DNA of 64,000 nucleotides from Bradyrhizobium sp. sBnM-33 (GTDB lineage Bacteria; Pseudomonadota; Alphaproteobacteria; Rhizobiales; Xanthobacteraceae), in assembly GCF_032917945.1 (NCBI RefSeq), contig NZ_CP136624.1, positions 7,440,001 through 7,504,000 on the forward strand, in the 5' to 3' direction. How positions within the stretch are numbered: position 1 is the stretch's first letter; every line of letters begins with the position of its first letter. Of this stretch, positions 1 through 8,382 are shown one piece after another. The notes beneath the pieces were generated by a model that had not been told where the DNA came from, made no database searches, and saw only the letters and a program-made list of their open reading frames with translations. The translations under genes were made by a program, and so were the position numbers.

Positions 1-433
1 GATGGATTTTCGGCATTGCGCCGGTTGCCATTGGGCCATCCTGGATCGGCGCTTCTGCGATTCGCACGTAAGAAGTCACCAGTAAAAGGGAAACTGCGCC
101 CGGGCTGACTTCGGATGTGGGGCCATGGGCGCTCATCGAAGTTCAGTTTTCGGAGTGGATTGCATCGTCCCACACGGAAATGAAACAGGACCCGGTCGCT
201 GCCACAATGAGCCCGTTGGAGCAGTTAACGGATCATTGGTGATAATCCTTACGATATAGGGCACGAAAGATAGGTGCTGGCGAGACCTTCGCTCTCCCCT
301 CGTTCCCTATCATCGGTTCCCTATTCATCGGTTCCCTGTCATCGCTCTGCCGGAACTCGCGGCAATTCCTCCGGCGGGCTGTCAGCCAGCGCCTCGTGGC
401 GGAAAGCGGCGGTATCCCATTGCAATGTCGTAA
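1..433. other. Region upstream of the thiolase gene
   Basis: No convincing complete gene is visible. In the third forward frame an open stretch from the window edge ends at a TAA at 69-71 and could be the last 22 codons of a gene that starts outside the window. This is too short to identify. The rest reads as non-coding DNA leading to the thiolase promoter; open frames here on both strands have no ribosome binding site and no recognisable protein pattern. Confidence 0.3.
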
Positions 434-453
434 TATATGATTATCGTCATATA
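434..453. promoter_or_regulatory. Perfect inverted repeat upstream of thiolase, candidate operator
   Basis: The arms TATATGA and TCATATA are separated by six bases, in an AT-rich patch 26 bases before the thiolase start codon. A palindrome of this size at this place fits a dimeric repressor site of the TetR or MarR kind, which often control fatty acid and acyl-CoA genes. The regulator is not encoded next to it, so the assignment is inference. Confidence 0.4.
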
Positions 454-478
454 ACAGCGATCGAACAGGAGCACCCCA

Positions 479-1675
479 ATGGCCGCGAGCCCCGATCCCG
501 TCGTCATCCTTTCCGCCGCCCGCACGCCGCTTGGCCGGTTCATGGGCGAGTTGTCGCCCTTCAGCGCGCACAAGCTCGGCGCTCACGTGATCGGCGCGGC
601 GCTGGAACGGGCGAAGCTCGCGCCGGAGCGGATCGAGGAGGTGTTCATGGGCAACGTGCTGCCGGCCGGACAGGGCCAGGCGCCGGCACGCCAGGCTGCG
701 CGCGGCGCCGGACTGCCTGACGCCACCGGGGCCACCACGGTCAACAAGGTGTGCGGCTCCGGCATGAAGGCGACGATGCTGGCGCACGACATCATCAATG
801 CCGGTTCAGCTTCGATCGTGCTATCCGGCGGCATGGAGAGCATGTCGAACGCGCCTTATTTGCTGGCGAAGGCGCGCGGCGGCTATCGCGCCGGGCATGA
901 CCGGATCATCGATCACATGATGATGGATGGGCTGGAAGATGCTTACGAGACCGGCCGCTCGATGGGCGACTTTGGCGAGGCCACCGCGGAAGCCTATCAG
1001 TTCACCCGCAAGGATCAGGACGCTTACGCGATGGAGACCTTGACGCGCGCCCGCAAAGCGGTCGAGGGCGGCGCGTTCAGGGCCGAGATCGCGCCGATCA
1101 CATTGTCCGAGAAGGCGGGTCCGCGCGTCATCGCCAATGACGAGCACCCGCTCAAGGTGGATCCGGCCAAGATTCCCGGATTGAAGCCCGCATTCCGCGC
1201 TAGCGGCACCATCACGCCGGCCGCCTCTTCCGCGAATGCCGACGGCGCTGCCGCGCTGATTCTGGCCAAGCGCTCGCTCGCCGATCGCGACGGGCTGCCG
1301 GTGCTCGCAGAGATCAAGGGCCATGCCACCCACAGCCAGGAGCCGCAATGGTTCACCACCGCACCGATCCCGGCAATCCGCAAGCTGCTCGACAGGGTCG
1401 GATGGACTGTCTCGGACGTCGACCTGTTCGAGATCAACGAAGCGTTCGCGGTGGTGGCGATGGCGGCGCAGAAGGATCTCGGCATTCCCGGAGAAAAACT
1501 GAACGTCAATGGCGGCGCCTGCGCGCTCGGCCACCCGATCGGCGCCACCGGCGCGCGATTGATCGTGACGCTGCTGCATGCGCTGGAAGCGCGGAACTTA
1601 AAGCGCGGTGTCGCTGCGCTCTGTATCGGCGGCGGTGAAGCGACCGCGATCGCCGTCGAGCGCGCCGTGCGCTGA
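479..1675 (+). CDS. Acetyl-CoA acetyltransferase (thiolase II family)
   Basis: The product of 398 residues is a thiolase, which condenses two acetyl-CoA to acetoacetyl-CoA or runs the reverse thiolysis in the cytoplasm. Seen directly: the nucleophilic cysteine in KVCGSGMKA (Cys92), the NEAFA loop, the GGACALGHPIGATGAR signature carrying the catalytic histidine, and the C-terminal CIGGGEA motif with the second cysteine. The length matches the 390-400 residues usual for the family. ATG 479 has a strong AACAGGAG ribosome binding site. No polyhydroxybutyrate or ketone-body partner gene lies next to it, so the substrate chain length and pathway (PHB precursor synthesis or degradation of acyl-CoA or amino acids) stay open. 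Confidence 0.93.
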   Translation: MAASPDPVVILSAARTPLGRFMGELSPFSAHKLGAHVIGAALERAKLAPERIEEVFMGNVLPAGQGQAPARQAARGAGLPDATGATTVNKVCGSGMKATMLAHDIINAGSASIVLSGGMESMSNAPYLLAKARGGYRAGHDRIIDHMMMDGLEDAYETGRSMGDFGEATAEAYQFTRKDQDAYAMETLTRARKAVEGGAFRAEIAPITLSEKAGPRVIANDEHPLKVDPAKIPGLKPAFRASGTITPAASSANADGAAALILAKRSLADRDGLPVLAEIKGHATHSQEPQWFTTAPIPAIRKLLDRVGWTVSDVDLFEINEAFAVVAMAAQKDLGIPGEKLNVNGGACALGHPIGATGARLIVTLLHALEARNLKRGVAALCIGGGEATAIAVERAVR

Positions 1676-1751
1676 CCGCAGCCGCGCTTAGGAACCAACT
1701 ATCGCAACCACTATTGAACAAGTGGGTGGCTGCGAAGGGATATTGACGGCT

Positions 1752-3050
1752 GTGCCTGAGACCGCGGCGAAGGCGCCTCACCAATCTCGGAAAGATGGCA
1801 AGCGCCGCGGCTTCATGCGCGCTATAGGCCTTGGCGTCGTCACCGGAGCCGCCGACGACGATTGCTCGGCCATCGGCACTTACGCAAGCGCGGGTGCTCA
1901 ATTCGGCCCCGCGCTGCTTTGGACCGCACCCGTCACCTTCCCGATGATGTTCGCTGTCGTGTATCTGTCCTCCAAACTTGGGCAGGTGACGGGACGCGGT
2001 CTCTTCCACGTCATCAAGGAGCACTACCCCGGCTGGATCCTGTGGCCCGCCTTGATCGCCGTGCTGATCGGCAACACCATCGAGGCCGCCGCAGACCTCG
2101 GCGGCATGGCCGCCGCGCTGAACCTGTTAATACCGCTGCCCATCCCGTGGATCGTCATTGGAGTCGCCGCGACCATTCTCGCCGTCCAGATCTGGGGTTC
2201 CTACCAGCTCATTCGCAATATCTTCCGATGGCTGGCTCTCGTGTTGTTTGCATATGTCGGGTCGGCCATCCTCGCCAAGCCCGATCTCCAGGAAGTGTTG
2301 CGCGGCACCTTCGTTCCCACGATCGAATTTTCACGCGAGTTCCTGACCATTCTGGTTGCGATTACCGGCACCACGCTTTCCGCGTACCTCTACACCTGGC
2401 AATCCAACGTCGAGGTCGAAGAAGAAATCGCACAAGGGCGCACGAAGCTGGAGCAGCGGGAGGGCGCAACATCCGACGAGTTGCGCCAATCCCGCATCGA
2501 TATCGTGATCGGAATGCTGTTCTCCAACCTGATCATGTACTTCATCATTCTCTCGACGGGAGCAACGCTTCACAAAGCAGGAGAAAAGAACATCGAGACG
2601 GCCGCCCAGGCGGCCGAAGCGTTGCGCCCCCTGGCAGGAGACGCAGCGGGGCTGCTTTTCACCGTCGGAATCATTGCCGTCGGCTTTCTTGCGGTACCCA
2701 TCATGACGACCGGCGCCGCTTATGATCTTTGCCAGGTGTTGGGGTGGAAGAGCAGCCTTCACGCCAAGCCGAAAGAGGCAGGGAAATTCTATGCACTGAT
2801 CGTTTCCTTTACGGTGATCGCAGTCGTCATGAATTTCCTCGGCTTCAATCCAATGAAGGCACTTGTTTATTCCGGCGTCGTGCAAGGTTTTTCGACGCCG
2901 CCACTGCTGCTGTTGATCATGCTGATGACCACCAGCCGCGCGGTCATGGGCGACAAAACCAACAGCGCCTGGATGAATCTGCTGGGTTGGGCGACAGTGG
3001 CGGCGATCTTCTCGGCAAGTGCAGGCCTGGTCGTTTCCTGGTTCTTGTGA
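1752..3050 (+). CDS. NRAMP-related divalent metal transporter, atypical TM1 motif
   Basis: This is a 432-residue polytopic membrane protein with about eleven hydrophobic segments and the overall pattern of the NRAMP family (proton-coupled uptake of Mn2+ or related metals). The usual TM1 motif DPGN is replaced by ADDDCSAIGTY (Asp35-37, Cys38). That places it in the less studied branch with an acidic triplet, where proline rather than cysteine normally follows; the TM6 region reads MTTGAAYDL instead of the classical MPH motif. GTG 1752 is chosen because AAGGGA precedes it by eleven bases; a GTG at 1722 in the same frame lacks such a site. Metal specificity cannot be read from the sequence. Confidence 0.8.
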   Translation: MPETAAKAPHQSRKDGKRRGFMRAIGLGVVTGAADDDCSAIGTYASAGAQFGPALLWTAPVTFPMMFAVVYLSSKLGQVTGRGLFHVIKEHYPGWILWPALIAVLIGNTIEAAADLGGMAAALNLLIPLPIPWIVIGVAATILAVQIWGSYQLIRNIFRWLALVLFAYVGSAILAKPDLQEVLRGTFVPTIEFSREFLTILVAITGTTLSAYLYTWQSNVEVEEEIAQGRTKLEQREGATSDELRQSRIDIVIGMLFSNLIMYFIILSTGATLHKAGEKNIETAAQAAEALRPLAGDAAGLLFTVGIIAVGFLAVPIMTTGAAYDLCQVLGWKSSLHAKPKEAGKFYALIVSFTVIAVVMNFLGFNPMKALVYSGVVQGFSTPPLLLLIMLMTTSRAVMGDKTNSAWMNLLGWATVAAIFSASAGLVVSWFL

Positions 3051-3110
3051 ACGAGCTCGTGCTCAGCAGCTGGGGATAGTGCGTGCAGCGTGTGATGCTC
3101 ATGCGCCCCC

Positions 3111-4016
3111 TCAAGCCGCCAGGGTGGCATGCTTTAAACGCCTTGTCGCCGCACGCCTGACCTTTTCGAAGGCCAAAGCTTCGATCTGCCGCACGCGCTC
3201 GCCGGAAATCGACAGTTCACGCCCAAGCTCCTCCAGGCTCGGCGGATCCTCGCGAAGCCGCCGGGCCTCGAACACACGACGCTCCCGCGGGGTCAGCACA
3301 TCAAGGGCCGAATGGAGCGCTTTCGTCCGTTGCCCGCCTTCATCCTGTTCGGCGATCATCGCCTCGGCGTTCGGCGAAGGGTCGACCAGCCTCGCTTCCC
3401 ATTCGGTAGGCCCGTCATCATCGACGGAAGCATTCAGGGAAAGGTCGCCCGTCAGACGGCTGCTCATCTCGATGACTTCGCGAACGGGGACCGCGAGTTC
3501 CCGCGCGACGGCCTCGGTCACCTCCGGCGTAAGGCCCGTCCTGTCGCCTCCGAACTTGCGCATGGCGCGCCTGAGGCCGAAGAACAGCTTCCGCTGCGCG
3601 GCCGTCGTCCCGATCTTGACCAGCGAGCGCGACCGCAGAATGTAATCGTGGATCGCGGCCTTGATCCACCACAATGCGTAGGTGGAGAACCTGGCACCAC
3701 GGCCCGGCTCGAAATGCGAGGCTGCGATGACAAGGCCGAGATTGGCCTCGCCAATCAGATCGGCAAGCTGCAGGTCGTATCGCTGGTAGCGGCGCGCGAC
3801 CTTGGCGGCGAGCCGGAGATGGCTGGTGACGAGCGCATCGGTCGCGCGGCGATCTCCATGCTCCCGCCAGCGCCGTGCAAGCTGCTGCTCTCGTGGCTGC
3901 TCGAGCAGAGCGTATCGCTTGATGAGCGTGGCATATTCATCGACGATATCTCGCGATCTGTCTACAGTCAGCATCTCGCGCCTGTCTGACAGTATGGTCG
4001 TGCTGTGGGCGTTCAT
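3111..4016 (-). CDS. rpoH: RpoH-type alternative sigma factor (sigma-32 family)
   Basis: The product has 301 residues and the layout of heat-shock sigma factors. Region 2 contains the DLIGEANLGL and FSTYALWWIKAAIHDYI core-binding and -10 recognition helices. The RpoH box follows as QRKLFFGLRR, and region 4 carries LTPRERRVFEARR followed by the GERVRQIEALAFEKVR helix-turn-helix. ATG 4016 is chosen over the upstream TTG at 4028 because GGAG sits six bases before it. Rhizobia carry several rpoH paralogues; the RpoH box here is intact, with Gly in place of the common Asn. Which paralogue this is, and whether it serves heat or oxidative stress, cannot be told. It stands alone, with no adjacent anti-sigma factor. 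Confidence 0.9.
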   Translation of the reverse strand: MNAHSTTILSDRREMLTVDRSRDIVDEYATLIKRYALLEQPREQQLARRWREHGDRRATDALVTSHLRLAAKVARRYQRYDLQLADLIGEANLGLVIAASHFEPGRGARFSTYALWWIKAAIHDYILRSRSLVKIGTTAAQRKLFFGLRRAMRKFGGDRTGLTPEVTEAVARELAVPVREVIEMSSRLTGDLSLNASVDDDGPTEWEARLVDPSPNAEAMIAEQDEGGQRTKALHSALDVLTPRERRVFEARRLREDPPSLEELGRELSISGERVRQIEALAFEKVRRAATRRLKHATLAA

Positions 4017-4448
4017 GGGTGGCTCCAATCCATCGGGTCCGGCAGAGAGACCCTAGGAAAGACGCCGCGATGCAGCCATTAAATTGGAATTGAGGAATCT
4101 AAATTCGCTGTTAGCGTCCGTGCCGCTTTGTCTCAATTTCAAAATCACGATCTCGTTCGAGGCAAGATCGCGAAACGTCCAGCGGTGAGCTTCGGCGCGC
4201 TGGTGCGAATTCCAAGCGTCCGCCTCCCGTGCAAACGCTTTGCAAGACAGCTCAAGACCAGTTGAGTTTTTGTAAAAGCCAATTTAGTGGGACGAGATCG
4301 CACCCGCCCTACATCTCCGTCATGCATCCGCTGCCTGGATGCAGCCTCAAGCGAGCAGTTCGCATTCGGAAGAACACGCGCCCGTTATGGCGTGCGACCG
4401 CACTTGCGCGTCCGGCGAATTGCCGCGTCGAAGATATGGAGAAAGACA
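4017..4448. other. Divergent intergenic region between the sigma factor and a small exported protein
   Basis: These 430 bases must hold the promoters of both flanking genes. An AT-rich stretch lies at 4075-4110 near the sigma factor side. I saw no clear operator palindrome and no additional coding region; the open frames here overlap each other and have no ribosome binding sites. Confidence 0.4.
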
Positions 4449-4742
4449 ATGACCTCGATCAAGACAATCGCTGTCGCAGGACTGCTGACGATGATGGCCG
4501 CAGCGCCTGCCTTCGCGCAAGAAGCCATCCAGGAGCCGGGTAATTTTGCATTTTTCTATCCGAATCTGGACGTCCTGAATGGCGGTGCGCCCACGCCGGC
4601 TTACAGGATGGAAGGGCTGCCGCCCTCGGTGATGCAGGCCTATAACGAAAGGGAAAGCGGCATGGCCGGCCCCAGTGTCTGGCAGCATCGGCGTGTACAC
4701 CACGCATCCCGCGCCGAGCATGATGACCGCCGGCACGGGTGA
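4449..4742 (+). CDS. Small exported protein, probably frameshifted near its C-terminus
   Basis: The 97-residue product begins with a clear signal peptide (MTSIKTIAVAGLLTMMAAAPAFA, cleavage after AFA near residue 23), so the mature protein is periplasmic or secreted. ATG 4449 follows GGAG. The mature part has no recognised domain. The last 19 codons have poor third-position GC and a basic, His/Arg-rich sequence. The +1 frame from about 4676 instead reads on with strong GC3 through SGSIGVYTTHPAPSMMTAG to a stop at 4753-4755. I infer a one-base indel around 4670-4680. The gene converges with the sensor kinase gene, whose last base is at 4760. Confidence 0.6.
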   Translation: MTSIKTIAVAGLLTMMAAAPAFAQEAIQEPGNFAFFYPNLDVLNGGAPTPAYRMEGLPPSVMQAYNERESGMAGPSVWQHRRVHHASRAEHDDRRHG

Positions 4743-4759
4743 CGTCGGCGGATAGTGAC

Positions 4760-6124
4760 CTATGTCCGGCCACCTTGCTCATCGGGGCAAACGATCTCCA
4801 CCCGGCCTCCCGGACCGGCGTGGATGATCAAGCGAAAGCCGTGCAGCTTTACGATTGCCGAAACCAGGTTCAATCCGAGTCCGACACCCGGCGTGTTGCG
4901 AATCTTGTCCGAGCGATAGAACCGGCGCAACACAGCGTCATGTTCGTGCGCGCTGATACCCGGACCCGTATCGGTCACGCGCAGGATAGTTTCGCCCTCA
5001 CCGCGCAGCAGCGCGAGCTCGACCCTGCCGCTCGGGGGCGTGAATTTGATGGCATTGTCGACGAGATTGGCCACTGCCTCCAGCAGCAGGTCGCGATCGC
5101 CGCGCACGGAAAACTTGTCGGCTATGTTCACGCTCAGCGCGATCTGCTTGTCTTCGGCGATCGGCTCGTACATGTCGCAGACCTCGCGCAGCATGTCGCA
5201 GAGCGCAACGTCGCCGAACGCGGACGACCGGCGGCTGTTCTCGATCTCGGCAAGCCGCAACAGCGCCGTGACGATCGACAGCGACTGGTCGATCCCGGCG
5301 ATGGCCTTGTCGACAACCTCCTGGAGCTGCTCCAGGGTCGTCGCGTTGGTGCGGCCGCGCTCGAGCGTCAGGCGAGCGCGCGTCAGCGGCGTTCGCAGAT
5401 CGTGGGCGATATCGTTGCCGACGCCGGCTAGCGCGTTGATCGTGGTCTCCAGCTCATCGAGCATACCGTTGACGATGGCAGCGAGCCGCGAGAACGGTTC
5501 ATCGACATTCCGATGCGGCAGCCGCTCGCGCAGATCTCCGGCGATGATGCGCTGGACCCGCAGGTTGACCTCCTCGACCCGCCTGTGGGCGCGCGCGCTC
5601 AACCAGGCGCCGGCCAGCAACCAGAGACAGAACGCAGGCAACAGGCCAAGCGCGAGCGCCGCTCCGACGACCCTGAAGACTTCCGCCGTTTCGTCGACGT
5701 TTCGCCCGACCACCAATATGTCGCCGTTCTCGAGGCGCCGCGCGACGGTTCTGACGGAAGTCGCACCGCTTTGCTTGTCATCAAGGCGCACGAGCGGCAT
5801 GCTCTGCGCCGGTGCCCCGATGTCGAGCCCGTCCGGCAGGGCTGCGACGTTGCCGGCCAGCCGATTCCCCTTCGCGTCGAACACGCCGGCGAACTGGACG
5901 CCGCGGGAATCCTGCCCAAGATGGTCACTGAGCGCACCAAGCAGACGCTCGCGCGGTAATCCGGCAAAGAAGCCGATCTGGGTCGTGATCGTGCGATCGG
6001 ACCGCGCGATCAGGTAATCGTCGATCCTGAAGTAGATGAAGCCGAACAAAACCGTGACGAAGATCGCGAACAGGCCCGCCAGCACCGTGGTCCAGTGAAA
6101 CGTCTTCGAGCGAAAGAACTGCAA
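4760..6124 (-). CDS. Two-component sensor histidine kinase (HAMP-HisKA-HATPase)
   Basis: The 454-residue product is an inner-membrane histidine kinase. TM1 is at about 12-32, a periplasmic sensor of about 115 residues follows, and TM2 lies near 150-172. HAMP comes next with the pattern RVQRIIAGDL. Then comes the H-box GNDIAHDLRTPL with phospho-acceptor His241, the N-box NLVDNAIKFTP, the G1 DTGPGIS and the G2 GVGLGLNLV. The TTG start at 6124 is preceded by GGGAAG; no ATG exists before TM1. It lies 80 bases downstream of the response regulator in the same operon and is almost certainly its partner. The signal is unknown. Confidence 0.9.
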   Translation of the reverse strand: MQFFRSKTFHWTTVLAGLFAIFVTVLFGFIYFRIDDYLIARSDRTITTQIGFFAGLPRERLLGALSDHLGQDSRGVQFAGVFDAKGNRLAGNVAALPDGLDIGAPAQSMPLVRLDDKQSGATSVRTVARRLENGDILVVGRNVDETAEVFRVVGAALALGLLPAFCLWLLAGAWLSARAHRRVEEVNLRVQRIIAGDLRERLPHRNVDEPFSRLAAIVNGMLDELETTINALAGVGNDIAHDLRTPLTRARLTLERGRTNATTLEQLQEVVDKAIAGIDQSLSIVTALLRLAEIENSRRSSAFGDVALCDMLREVCDMYEPIAEDKQIALSVNIADKFSVRGDRDLLLEAVANLVDNAIKFTPPSGRVELALLRGEGETILRVTDTGPGISAHEHDAVLRRFYRSDKIRNTPGVGLGLNLVSAIVKLHGFRLIIHAGPGGRVEIVCPDEQGGRT

Positions 6125-6204
6125 CTGAAGCTTCCCGATCCTGCCGTCCGGTTGCCTTGCCGGCCCCGACGGCGCGAGCGCCCGGCGAGGTCGCCAAAAA
6201 TCAG

Positions 6205-6882
6205 TCAGGGCACGGCACGAAGAATGAACCCGGCGCCGCGGACATTTTGAATCATCGGGGCGTCGCCCGGACCGTCGACCTTGTGCCGAACGCGTCCCAT
6301 ATGCACGTCAACCAGGTTGGTCGCCGGAACGAACTTGTAATTCCAGACCTCTTCGAGCAGCATCGCGCGCGTCAAGAGCTGGTCGCTCCGCCGCATCATG
6401 TATTCGAGCAGGCGAAACTCGCGCGGCAGGAGGTCGATTTTGCGTTCGCCGCGTTTGACTGTGCGTTCGATCAGGTCGAGCTCCAGTTGACCCACCCGCA
6501 GGATCGTTTCCCGCGTTTCCGACGGGCGGCGGAGCAACGCTTCTATTCGGGCGACGAGCTCGACGATCGCAAACGGCTTGGTGAGATAGTCGTCGCCTCC
6601 CATCCGCAATCCGCGCACGCGGTCATCGACGGCGCCAAGCGCGCTCAGCACCAGCACCGGCGTGCGCACCTGATCTTTCCGCAAGGACTCGATGACGGTG
6701 AGACCATCCATTCCCGGCAGCAGGCGGTCGACGATCATGGCGTCCGGCCGCAGGTCGCGCGCCTTGGCAAGGCCATCCAGCCCGTCGGGCGACCATTCCA
6801 CCTCGAAGCCACGATCGGCCAGTTCGGCCGTGATTTCCCCCGCCGTCTCGCCGTCATCTTCTATGATGAGAACCTTCGTCAT
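6205..6882 (-). CDS. OmpR/PhoB-family response regulator
   Basis: The product of 225 residues has an N-terminal receiver domain (acidic pair Glu8-Asp9-Asp10, phospho-acceptor Asp52 in VDRLLPGMDG, Ser80, Lys102 in YLTKPF). A C-terminal winged helix follows (LLPREFRLLEYMM, LLEEVWNYKF, VDVHMGRVRHK). ATG 6882 starts the typical MTKVLIIEDD; the open frame runs further upstream but that part lacks protein character. It forms an operon with the downstream kinase. The nearest divergent gene encodes a small exported protein (7308), a possible but unproven target. Confidence 0.92.
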   Translation of the reverse strand: MTKVLIIEDDGETAGEITAELADRGFEVEWSPDGLDGLAKARDLRPDAMIVDRLLPGMDGLTVIESLRKDQVRTPVLVLSALGAVDDRVRGLRMGGDDYLTKPFAIVELVARIEALLRRPSETRETILRVGQLELDLIERTVKRGERKIDLLPREFRLLEYMMRRSDQLLTRAMLLEEVWNYKFVPATNLVDVHMGRVRHKVDGPGDAPMIQNVRGAGFILRAVP

Positions 6883-7307
6883 CTGATCCGTCCGATTGCC
6901 ATCAAGATACCGTTCGCCAAGTGGCAATGATACGCTGGGCAGCCGATAAAGCCATGGCGGTGCGCACGAGTCTCTCGGTTCAGGGAAGCCAGGCAGCGCC
7001 GCGAGCCCTTGGACCCCGCAGACGCCATCCGCCGGGCCGCCATTCCGCCGCCTCGGTACGAGTACGGCGGGCCCGCCCGAAACAGTTAGCCGTCGGCGGC
7101 CTGTAGCGCCAATAAATAGCAATTTAATAAATCGGCAGACCTGCACTGCCCGATCCAGCCGGCGCGAATTCGAGCAAGGATCGAGGCCCACGTCACCTTC
7201 ACGCCGAGTTGAGAGCGCGCGAAGCGATATTCGCTTTGGACGACGGCAGGCCAGCCGCACGTCACAGGAAGAAGCCGGCCTGGCTTCCCCACCTATGGAG
7301 AACACCC
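6883..7307. other. Divergent promoter region between the response regulator and a small exported protein
   Basis: This is 425 bases without a supported gene. The stretch at 7110-7130 is AT-rich (aataaatagcaatttaat) and a plausible promoter core. I found no clear direct repeat that would mark an OmpR-type binding site. Long open frames on the minus strand here are extensions of the regulator frame with no start signal. Confidence 0.4.
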
Positions 7308-7532
7308 ATGCGCAAAGTCAAACTTCTACCGGCTGTGTTGCTCACTGCAGCCACCTTCGCCACTCCGGTACTGGCCGCCAACACGCGGCATGTCGTAACC
7401 GATGCCAATGGCCGCGTGGTGTCGACGATGCATCGCGACGAGGGCGATAGCTGCGTCCGCGCTCCGCGCGTCGGCGCCTATGCCACGGCACCGTGGACCA
7501 ACCCGCCTTGCGAACCCAACACCGGTTACTGA
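7308..7532 (+). CDS. Small exported protein of 74 residues
   Basis: A signal peptide (MRKVKLLPAVLLTAATFATP, cleavage after VLA) is followed by a short mature part of about 50 residues with two cysteines (in DSCVRAP and NPPCEPN) that could form a disulphide in the periplasm. ATG 7308 has GGAG eight bases ahead. A strong hairpin terminator follows 35 bases after the stop, which supports a real monocistronic gene. I do not recognise a family. Divergence from a two-component system suggests, but does not show, control by it. Confidence 0.7.
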   Translation: MRKVKLLPAVLLTAATFATPVLAANTRHVVTDANGRVVSTMHRDEGDSCVRAPRVGAYATAPWTNPPCEPNTGY

Positions 7533-7567
7533 TCCGCTCGCGTTGCGATGTAACAACGACGCATGCC

Positions 7568-7603
7568 GGGCTGGCGGGATTTCCCCGCCAGCCCGTTTTC
7601 TTT
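7568..7603 (+). terminator. Rho-independent terminator after the 74-residue exported protein
   Basis: A perfect 11-bp stem (GGGCTGGCGGG with CCCGCCAGCCC), a five-base loop and then GTTTTCTTT. It fits termination on the plus strand. Confidence 0.85.
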
Positions 7604-7793
7604 GCCGCGCTCCGGAGCATCCGCCTTTGACGCCTGCATACGCTATTCCAGTTCGTGAATGCGACTAACGCCGAATTTAATGGATGCCTTGTGCATCGCA
7701 CCTACCTGTCACTCATCCGACGTTTCGTTCGCGCGTCCCGTTGAAGTTCGCGCGCCACGGCGCCGAGCAATCTGACTGAAAAGGAGTGTCACG

Positions 7794-8222
7794 ATGAAAC
7801 GAATGATCACGATATTGGCAACGGCTCTTCTCGCTTCGAGTCTGGTGGTGGGCGCGGCCGAGGCCCGCGGTGGCGGTGGCGGTGGTGGCCACGGCGGAGG
7901 TTTTGGTGGCGGCGGCCATATGGGCGGTGGCTTCGGTGGCGGTGGCCACATGGGCGGCTTTGGCGGCGGAGGCCACATCGGAGGCTTTGGCGGCGGCGCG
8001 CATATCGGCGGCATAGGCGTCGGCGAACATGTGGGAGGCCTCGGCGGTGACCACATCGGCGGCGGCCACATCGGTACGCACGGTTTCGGACTCCACCAGC
8101 ACGCCGTGCATCGCTTCGACAGGTACGGGCCGGGATACGGCTACGGGTACTACGGTTATCCCGATTGCTACGACTGGTACTACCTGCACCCTTACAGCCC
8201 CTTGCCGCTGAGCTGCAGCTGA
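7794..8222 (+). CDS. Glycine/histidine-rich exported protein
   Basis: The 142-residue product has a signal peptide (cleavage after AEA near residue 24), then a low-complexity central part built from repeats of the form GGGGHMGG/GGGGHIGG. The C-terminal tail is rich in tyrosine (YGPGYGYGYYGYPDCYDWYY) and has two cysteines. The regular histidines could bind metal, but that is inference. ATG 7794 is preceded by AAGGAG. The repeats are coding: the frame stays open and third positions are C/G. Such Gly-rich exported proteins are common in rhizobia and mostly unstudied. Confidence 0.7.
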   Translation: MKRMITILATALLASSLVVGAAEARGGGGGGGHGGGFGGGGHMGGGFGGGGHMGGFGGGGHIGGFGGGAHIGGIGVGEHVGGLGGDHIGGGHIGTHGFGLHQHAVHRFDRYGPGYGYGYYGYPDCYDWYYLHPYSPLPLSCS

Positions 8223-8259
8223 ACCCGCAGCGCAGGACCCTGCGCGCAGGCTGTCGGTT

Positions 8260-8296
8260 CGGAGGACGTTTTGCTGTTTTCTTTAAACGTCCTCCG
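8260..8296. repeat. Perfect 12-bp inverted repeat between two exported-protein genes
   Basis: The arms CGGAGGACGTTT and AAACGTCCTCCG surround a 13-base T-rich loop. It lies 37 bases after the stop of the Gly-rich gene and 86 bases before the next start. No T-run follows the stem, so it may be a weak terminator, a transcript stabiliser or an operator. Confidence 0.5.
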
Positions 8297-8382
8297 GACC
8301 GGATCCCCCAATAGCCCGAATGATATCGCGTGGACTTCGCGCCACGCGTTGTCGTGCCGGTCGAACGGTGCTGGAGAGCAAC

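Noticed and set aside
4..71. The end of a gene at the left window edge
   Set aside because: Only 22 codons are visible and no family can be recognised; mentioned in the description of the upstream region but not called as a gene.
5040..6017. A long Ser/Arg-rich frame antisense to the sensor kinase
   Set aside because: Shadow of the kinase gene; the Ser/Arg composition is the complement of its codons and no ribosome site is present.
7860..8100. Regular short repeats that could suggest a CRISPR or minisatellite
   Set aside because: The repeats encode a continuous Gly/His-rich protein with signal peptide and ribosome site; spacing is not constant and there are no spacers.
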